Virus record (IMG/VR): IMGVR_UViG_3300014827_000005 | Span: 1 to 42,123 of that record | Origin: a virus | Length of the DNA stretch: 42,123 bases | Strand: one strand, 5' to 3' | In this document: piece after piece, positions 37,240 through 42,123 of the stretch | How positions within the stretch are numbered: position 1 is the first letter of the stretch | Layout of the letters: each line of letters opens with the position of its first letter | Made by a program: the position numbers and the translations under genes | Notes under the pieces: generated by a model | Database searches by the model: none | What the model saw: the letters and a program-made list of their open reading frames with translations, nothing else | What the model was told of the DNA's origin: nothing

Positions 37240-37516
37240 TCCCGAGAAAGCTAGGCTTATAGGCTGGAGATATGAACTCAAAAGTCTCTACGGTATCACT
37301 GTGGAGCAATATGAAGCAATGCTTGAACTCCAAAATGGCGTTTGCGCTATATGTGGAGGTATCAATACACGTAAATTAAAGCTCGCTGTAGATCACGACC
37401 ACGATACCGGTAAAGTCCGTGGCCTACTATGTGACAGATGTAACCGTGGCATAGGTCTACTAAGAGACTCGAATAACATTACTAATGCACTCAAATACTT
37501 GGAGGAAAACAAATGA
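37187..37516 (+). CDS. Endonuclease VII-like HNH nuclease
   Basis: A 109-aa protein with CAICGG and CDRCNRG flanking LAVDHDHDTGKVRGLL, the His-Me core of the T4 endonuclease VII family (gp49), which resolves branched DNA before packaging. Placement within the portal/scaffold region is odd and suggests a mobile or packaging-linked role. Starts in a different frame inside the end of portal. Confidence 0.92.
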   Translation: MALTNKQIQQRVDWRKANPEKARLIGWRYELKSLYGITVEQYEAMLELQNGVCAICGGINTRKLKLAVDHDHDTGKVRGLLCDRCNRGIGLLRDSNNITNALKYLEENK

Positions 37517-37842
37517 ACGAAGACAATAACCAACTGTCGCCGGACCTAACGCAGGAGGAGCGCCAACGCCTCCGTCTGGAGCTACAGCTTAACGAAGCTG
37601 CCACGGCGGAGAGGTTCTTTGAATCCGCTACTGGTAAACTATGGACCGAGATAGCAACCTTTGAGATTACTCAAATTACTCGGGACATTACCTCAGAGAA
37701 ATACCGCAAGGACCCGACGGGCTATAACAACGCCCTGTCGGACCTCCTCGCCTACAAACGTATCCTCCGCAAAATGCAAGTAGCCGCTTCCCCCGAGCGG
37801 GCAGCTAAGATTCGAGAGAAATTAGATGAACCCTCAGAATAA
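37513..37842 (+). CDS. Hypothetical 109-aa protein
   Basis: A 109-aa helical, acidic protein (SPDLTQEERQRLRLELQLNEAATAERFFES). ATG overlaps the stop of endonuclease VII by four bases. No family recognised; may be a small structural accessory. Confidence 0.75.
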   Translation: MNEDNNQLSPDLTQEERQRLRLELQLNEAATAERFFESATGKLWTEIATFEITQITRDITSEKYRKDPTGYNNALSDLLAYKRILRKMQVAASPERAAKIREKLDEPSE

Positions 37843-38068
37843 TGTTGACAACTCAAGTCAAGTAGGTTATAATGAGGGTACAAATGTCGAAAATGAATTC
37901 GTCGATCTCGTGGCTATGCCACCACTCAACGACTTAGAATGTCAGCACGAAACACTCGTTCCTGAACCTGAAGATACTATCGGAGACGCAGTATATCATG
38001 GTTGTACGAACCCCAAGTGTGGACGAGGCTGGTACATTCGCCCCGATGCAAATAAAAACCTTAGCTAA
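37826..38068 (+). CDS. Small zinc-ribbon-like protein
   Basis: An 80-aa protein with CQHE, HGCTNPKCGRGWY, so a plausible zinc site. The first third coincides with a consensus promoter (37845-37873), hence the start is not certain; ATG 37916 (MPPLNDLEC) would remove it. Confidence 0.55.
   Translation: MNPQNNVDNSSQVGYNEGTNVENEFVDLVAMPPLNDLECQHETLVPEPEDTIGDAVYHGCTNPKCGRGWYIRPDANKNLS
37845..37873 (+). promoter_or_regulatory. Perfect consensus promoter for scaffold and capsid
   Basis: TTGACA (37845-37850), 17-base spacer, TATAAT (37868-37873). The best promoter in the window, lying within the 5' end of the 37826 frame. Confidence 0.88.
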
Positions 38069-38095
38069 AGCTTTTATAGCTTAAATGGAGACAAA

Positions 38096-38935
38096 ATGAG
38101 CGACCCAATGCTCGACGGCGTCCTAGACGTTGTCTCAACAGAGGAACCCGCCTTACACGATAAGGTAGCCCCTGTAAAAACCGAAACGAAAACTGAAGCT
38201 CCTAAAACAGAGACAAAGACAGAAACAAAAACAAACACAAAAGAAGTAGAACCTTCTGAAGACGACGATGAAGTACTCCCAGATGAACAGGATTTCTCCC
38301 GACCATCTAAGGAAACAGAGTCAGAAAAAGAAGTACAAACTACTGAACCTTCAAAAACAGAAACAACTCCCGAAGCGGAAACTGTAGAAGCAGACTGGAA
38401 GCCTAGCCTCCCGACTCCACCTCAGTTTAACCTACCTGAACCCATCGTAAATGATGAGGGGTATATCACAAATATGACCCCGCAGGAATACCAGACGTAT
38501 ATCGTCGAAAAGGCTAAACATGAGATGCGAATGGAAGGGTACACCCAGACCTTTGAAAGTCAGGCCCTTGACGCAGCCGAGAAGATTTTACCAGAGATTA
38601 AGACTAGCCCAGCTATTCGCTCAATGGTAGAGAACGCTCGTGTAGCAAGCATCCTGACTGGGCAGCAAATAAACTCATACGAGGCTGCCAAACTCGTGAA
38701 AGAAGCTCTAGGACTTACTTCGACCAAATTAGCCGAAGCCAAGGCCGCCGGTGCTCAAAACGCAAAAGCCTCAATCACGATACAGAAAAATGCCGCAGTA
38801 GAAACAACTGGCTCGACCAAGTCTAAGCCTTCTAACCCGAAGAATGATAACCTCACGAAACGGCTTAAGCAGGGCGAAGATTCAGCTTTCGCTGAACTCT
38901 TTGATGACTGGGACAAATCAGGAAAATTAAGTTAG
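38096..38935 (+). CDS. Scaffolding protein
   Basis: A 279-aa protein, directly before the capsid gene. The first 100 residues are very acidic/lysine-threonine-rich (repeats of KTETKTE), followed by a helical middle (EYQTYIVEKAKHEMRMEGYTQTFESQALDAAEKI) and a basic C-terminal segment (LTKRLKQGEDSAFAELFDDW). Charged, low-complexity N-terminus plus helix and basic tail suit an assembly scaffold. Identification by position and composition. Confidence 0.82.
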   Translation: MSDPMLDGVLDVVSTEEPALHDKVAPVKTETKTEAPKTETKTETKTNTKEVEPSEDDDEVLPDEQDFSRPSKETESEKEVQTTEPSKTETTPEAETVEADWKPSLPTPPQFNLPEPIVNDEGYITNMTPQEYQTYIVEKAKHEMRMEGYTQTFESQALDAAEKILPEIKTSPAIRSMVENARVASILTGQQINSYEAAKLVKEALGLTSTKLAEAKAAGAQNAKASITIQKNAAVETTGSTKSKPSNPKNDNLTKRLKQGEDSAFAELFDDWDKSGKLS

Positions 38936-38943
38936 ATTAAAAA

Positions 38944-38955
38944 CCGGGTAACCGG
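38944..38955 (+). promoter_or_regulatory. GNRA-loop hairpin before the capsid gene
   Basis: CCGG-GTAA-CCGG (38944-38955), followed by an A-rich stretch and AAAGGAAATAAATATT before ATG 38985. Likely stabilises or tunes the capsid message. Confidence 0.5.
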
Positions 38956-38984
38956 ATAAAAAACAAAAAAAGGAAATAAATATT

Positions 38985-39920
38985 ATGGCAGTAGGTGGTT
39001 ATACATACACATACCCAGACGTCGCCCGTAGGGAATCCCTGCTCGATGTCATGAACATGCTTGAGCCAACTGACACTCAGCTCCTAAGTGGACTGATGCA
39101 GGGCCCAGCAAACAACACTCTTCACGAGTGGACGATCGACACACTAGAAACTGTTGGTGACAACGCCAACGCTGAAGGTGCTGACGCTCCTGCTGACGCT
39201 TCTCTGGACCCAATCCGTCCTCAAAACGTCACGCAAATTTTCGCTAAAACTGCAAAGGTTACTGGTTCTGAGAACGCAGACAACCTGAAGCGTGTAGCTG
39301 GCAAGCGCATGAGCCGCGAACTTGTTAAGAAAATGAAAGCTCTTAAGAACGACATCGAGTTTGCTCTTGTCCGTGGTACCATCGCATCTGGTGTCGCCTC
39401 GAACAGTGCTGCTTCAGCTCGTCGTCTCCGTGGTGTTAAAAGCTGGATCACCTCCATCGCTTCTAACTACTCTGGTACTACTCTTACCGAAACCATCCTA
39501 AACGATGTCTTCCAAAAGCAGTGGGCTAACGGTGACGAAACTGACGCAGTCTACACGAGCATGACTGGTAAGCGACGTATCTCAGGCTTCACAGGCCCAA
39601 GTGGTACTCAGCGCCAAATCCCGCTCAACGACCGTCGTCTGACTAACGCCGTAGACGTTTACTCGTCTGACGCAGCAAAGCTTGTTAAGCTCTTCCCTCA
39701 CCGCCACGTTACGGTTACTGGTGACTACGTCACTACCGCAACTCCCGGCTTTGACGTACTGAGCCTGAATGAAGGGTTCTGGGGCACCGCATGGTACCGC
39801 CGACCATTCACTCAAGACCTTGCTATCACTGGTGACTACACAGCTAAGGAAATCCTGACCGAGATGACTCTCGAGTCTCGCAACCAAGCTGCTAGTGGTA
39901 TCCTCCAAGTGGTATTCTAG
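38985..39920 (+). CDS. Major capsid protein (DUF5309/SU10-like)
   Basis: A 311-aa protein. The start (TYTYPDVARRESLLDVMNMLEPTDTQLLSGLMQGPANNTLHEWTIDTL, landmark) and later VTQIFAKTAKVTGSENAD and RRLRGVKSWI match the DUF5309/SU10 capsid type, an HK97-fold group of podoviruses. It would build the head. It has the expected strong ribosome site and lies next to the scaffold. Confidence 0.92.
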   Translation: MAVGGYTYTYPDVARRESLLDVMNMLEPTDTQLLSGLMQGPANNTLHEWTIDTLETVGDNANAEGADAPADASLDPIRPQNVTQIFAKTAKVTGSENADNLKRVAGKRMSRELVKKMKALKNDIEFALVRGTIASGVASNSAASARRLRGVKSWITSIASNYSGTTLTETILNDVFQKQWANGDETDAVYTSMTGKRRISGFTGPSGTQRQIPLNDRRLTNAVDVYSSDAAKLVKLFPHRHVTVTGDYVTTATPGFDVLSLNEGFWGTAWYRRPFTQDLAITGDYTAKEILTEMTLESRNQAASGILQVVF

Positions 39921-39934
39921 TCATCCCCGTATAG

Positions 39935-39950
39935 GGCTCCTCAGGGAGCC
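39935..39950 (+). terminator. Terminator-like hairpin after capsid gene
   Basis: GGCTCC (39935-39940), loop, GGAGCC (39945-39950), no T run. Probably an attenuator or stabilising hairpin, reducing downstream levels relative to capsid. The next gene has its own GGGGGAG. Confidence 0.5.
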
Positions 39951-39967
39951 TTGGGGGGAGAACTAAA

Positions 39968-40333
39968 ATGACACCAGAACAAAGAGAAAAGCACCTTAAG
40001 GCAATCGACAGGATAGAAACCGCCTCTCGCCCCGAGAAATGGTATCTTACCCGAAAACTATTATTTGAACTCAAGCCGTGGCTCGTCGAAAACGAAGCCC
40101 AGCACATCCAAGCCTGTAAGGAACTACGGGCAGCAAGCGAAAAGTTTGCCGCCAGCAAGTCCGGCACTATGCGGAACTCTATGAAACTGTACGGTCCGGT
40201 CTATACCACACTTACCAAACTTGACCCCGAACTTAAGCAGGAAATGGGCAGTTATAAAAACGCCAATGCTGCCACGGCGGGCAAACAACTCTGGGATGCC
40301 TTCCCCGAGTATCGCATAGCAAGGAATTACTAG
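39968..40333 (+). CDS. Hypothetical 121-aa structural-region protein
   Basis: A 121-aa helical protein (EKHLKAIDRIETASRPEKWYLTRKLLFELKPW). Good GGGGGAG ribosome site. Located between capsid and adaptor, as head-completion proteins often are, but no family recognised. Abuts the next ATG at 40334. Confidence 0.72.
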   Translation: MTPEQREKHLKAIDRIETASRPEKWYLTRKLLFELKPWLVENEAQHIQACKELRAASEKFAASKSGTMRNSMKLYGPVYTTLTKLDPELKQEMGSYKNANAATAGKQLWDAFPEYRIARNY

Positions 40334-40984
40334 ATGGCTTACCAATACCAACCCGGATTACTCCAGACAATCGCCTACCTTATGGGCGAGCGCACGGTCA
40401 ACTCGACTACCTCGACGTCCCGTGCTGATTTTTTACAGAAGACCCTCTCTGAGGCTTATCAAGCATACCCGTGGAAATTCGCCCACACTAATGCAACCCT
40501 GAGTATTTCTAGTGGTATTGCCACCCTTCCTACCGCAGTAGATTACCAACATGCTATCCGTGCTTACTTCTACCCAAGTGGTCAAACGCAAGAAACATAT
40601 CTCGAAGAGATCGACGCTGGCGACAAAGACCGTGTCGCTGCTGGCAGCCGTGCCTTTTGGCTTAACTCTAATGTTGATGGTACTTATAACCTGCAAACTA
40701 AAGACACTGATGTGCCTTCTATTATTTTCGGTTACCAGTCTCTAGCCCCTACCCTCGACACTGCTGGAACTGTCGGTACTCCGTACCCTAACGCTATGAC
40801 CCTCGCTCTCGGTGCCCGTCGGTTCGTTAAGCTAGGTCAAAACCCTGATGCCGACATCTCGCAGGACCAAGCCCTCTTCAAGCAATACCTAAACCAAGAC
40901 ATTGCCGCCGAGCAGATTCCTCACGCCCGTAAGCGACGTAACACTAGGCAACGTCTGACTGGACGTAGCACCGGAGACTTCTAA
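40334..40984 (+). CDS. Head-tail adaptor / tubular A-like protein
   Basis: A 216-aa protein, start MAYQYQPGLLQTIAYLMGERTV, with SRADFLQKTLSEAYQAYPWKFA and later YPNAMTLALGARRFVKLGQNPDADISQDQALFKQYLNQDI. Helical N-terminus plus beta middle suits adaptors of T7/P22 type that bind the portal. The C-terminus is basic. Overlaps the next gene by one base. Confidence 0.72.
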   Translation: MAYQYQPGLLQTIAYLMGERTVNSTTSTSRADFLQKTLSEAYQAYPWKFAHTNATLSISSGIATLPTAVDYQHAIRAYFYPSGQTQETYLEEIDAGDKDRVAAGSRAFWLNSNVDGTYNLQTKDTDVPSIIFGYQSLAPTLDTAGTVGTPYPNAMTLALGARRFVKLGQNPDADISQDQALFKQYLNQDIAAEQIPHARKRRNTRQRLTGRSTGDF

Positions 40985-42123
40985 TGAGTGTCCGTAAAGC
41001 TAACAAAATACCGTCCAAGCGAGTCCATCCTCCACAACGTCTCGTAGTCATGAACCCTAATAAGGGTCTGAATAACCTCGTCTCCCCTTCCCTACTGGAT
41101 AACAAAGAGTGGGCCGATATTATGAACATGGAGTATGACGAAGGTGGTGTCCTTCGCAAGCGCTTCGGCTACACTAAGGTAGGTGATACTCTTTCTGCCG
41201 CCCGTGGACTAGGCTTTTATACAACTGATACAGTTCGCCAGCTAGTGACGGTTGATTCCGGTACCCTTAAAAAGTACACAGGAACAACGTGGTCTGCTGC
41301 TGCTGGTGCTACCTTTACTGCTGGTCAGGACACCGTCTTCTCGAGTGCTCGTCTGAAACTATTTATCTGGAACTCTACTGACGGCGGAGCTTATTACGAT
41401 GGTACAACTGTTACTCGCCCCGGCACGATGCCAAAGGCTGGTTTCTCTGTTTATTACCAAAACAAGCATATTGCTTCTGGTGTTCCCGGCCAGCCAAGCC
41501 GTCTCTATATCTCGAACATCTCTGATGCTACTGACTTTACTGTTACAACTGGTGGTACACAACCACAGCCTGATAGCACCAATGACTCCGAGAACGGCAA
41601 CCCGAACGTGCCGGGTGCTACCGTATTTACAGGTACTCCTGCCCTAACCGAAGCCAACGTCATTGACATCCGCAAGAACGATGGTGACAAAATCACGGGC
41701 ATCGGCCTGTTCCAAGACCTCGTCATTATCTTCAAAGAGCGCTCGATTTATCAACTTGTCTTTGACGGCAACGGTAACCCGACTGTCACCCCTATTACCT
41801 ACGCAACCGGAGCTGTTAGCCATAAGAGTATCGTAGCTGTCGAAAACGACCTCTACTTCATGTCCCGTGAAGGTATTCGTATTCTTGGTAACCAACAAGG
41901 TTACATCTCTAGCTCCGGTTCTACGATCCGTACTCGTGTCATCTCGATCCGAATACAACCCACAATGGATTCGATTAACACAACTTCGTACACCCGCCTG
42001 AATGGTATCTACTACAACTACAAGTTTATTCTGGCCGCACCAACAGGTAGCTCGAGTATCGACCGGCAGATTGTCTATGATACCCGCTTCGATGCCTTTA
42101 CGGTATGGAAGAACTTCAACTCC
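40984..42123 (+). CDS. Neck/tail protein, N-terminal part (continues at base 1)
   Basis: 380 codons from ATG 40984 that run off the window end in frame with 1-552. Beta-rich, with QRLVVMNPNKGLNNLVSPSLL, GVLRKRFGYTKV, KLFIWNSTDGGAYYDG and LVIIFKERSIYQL; these resemble propeller-like repeats of neck/tail proteins. Together about 556 aa. It probably stabilises packaged DNA or forms the tail nozzle, as P22 gp10-type proteins do. Exact family not named. Confidence 0.8.
   Translation, partial: MSVRKANKIPSKRVHPPQRLVVMNPNKGLNNLVSPSLLDNKEWADIMNMEYDEGGVLRKRFGYTKVGDTLSAARGLGFYTTDTVRQLVTVDSGTLKKYTGTTWSAAAGATFTAGQDTVFSSARLKLFIWNSTDGGAYYDGTTVTRPGTMPKAGFSVYYQNKHIASGVPGQPSRLYISNISDATDFTVTTGGTQPQPDSTNDSENGNPNVPGATVFTGTPALTEANVIDIRKNDGDKITGIGLFQDLVIIFKERSIYQLVFDGNGNPTVTPITYATGAVSHKSIVAVENDLYFMSREGIRILGNQQGYISSSGSTIRTRVISIRIQPTMDSINTTSYTRLNGIYYNYKFILAAPTGSSSIDRQIVYDTRFDAFTVWKNFNS
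42103..42123 (+). repeat. Terminal overlap with the window start
   Basis: Bases 42103-42122 are identical to bases 1-20. The following base differs (C at 42123, T at 21), a silent change in the shared Ser codon. It shows that the window is a circularised or permuted genome with a short redundant end. Confidence 0.9.

Noticed and set aside
1-42123. CRISPR array, integrase, transposase or lysogeny repressor
   Set aside because: No regularly spaced repeats, recombinase motifs or repressor/attachment arrangement were seen on either strand.
1-42123. Recoded stop codon (UGA as Gly or UAG read through)
   Set aside because: All three stops end well-formed genes, many with coupled overlaps, and the tRNA with anticodon TAG reads leucine CTA, not the UAG stop.

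Overview
The window reads as one complete tailed-phage genome of about 42.1 kb, opened at an arbitrary point. The first 20 bases recur at 42103-42122, and the reading frame that is open at the last base (from 40984) continues in frame from base 1 to the stop at 552. The map is therefore circular, or circularly permuted. The virion genes are podovirus-like: terminase, a 671-aa portal, scaffold, SU10/DUF5309-type capsid protein, short neck proteins, two long Ala/Gln-rich internal proteins and a tail-fibre-like protein, with no tape measure, tail tube or sheath. There is no integrase, no recognisable repressor and no phage RNA or DNA polymerase, so the phage looks lytic and dependent on host polymerases. 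The standard bacterial code fits.

Host: this is inference only. A GH25 muramidase with a Pro-rich linker, sigma70-type promoters with an extended TGC -10, and two small proteins of types I associate with actinobacteriophages (11163-11432 and 10474-10710) point to a Gram-positive-type envelope. An actinobacterium, or a member of Patescibacteria/Saccharibacteria, are both possible.

Layout: (1) 24682 rightward through the end of the window and on to 10710 are late or structural genes on the + strand: terS, an RNA-gene region with eight tRNAs, terL, a glycosyltransferase/chaperonin/methyltransferase cassette, portal, endonuclease VII, scaffold, capsid, neck, internal proteins, fibre, lysis genes, an exonuclease and an HNH protein. 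(2) 24454 leftward to 10985 is a tightly packed - strand block of early genes: SSB, PD-(D/E)XK nuclease, DnaB-like helicase and NinG, then a separately promoted block with an RNA ligase, a nucleotidyltransferase, a polynucleotide kinase/phosphatase and a Dam-type methylase. The two arms diverge at 24455-24681 and converge at 10711-10984. A lone - strand gene (25855-26127) and two - strand RNA units break the pattern.

Most notable: a GroEL-type chaperonin gene lies between the two halves of what looks like one GT4 glycosyltransferase. This forms a translationally coupled cassette with a GT2-TPR protein and a SAM methyltransferase, which could decorate virion proteins with sugar. Second, an RNA kinase/phosphatase, nucleotidyltransferase and RNA ligase set coexists with eight tRNA genes, some of unorthodox shape. 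Third, at least five short transcription units that look non-coding, each with its own promoter and terminator, plus a structured leader of about 410 nt, sit mainly around the tRNA cluster.
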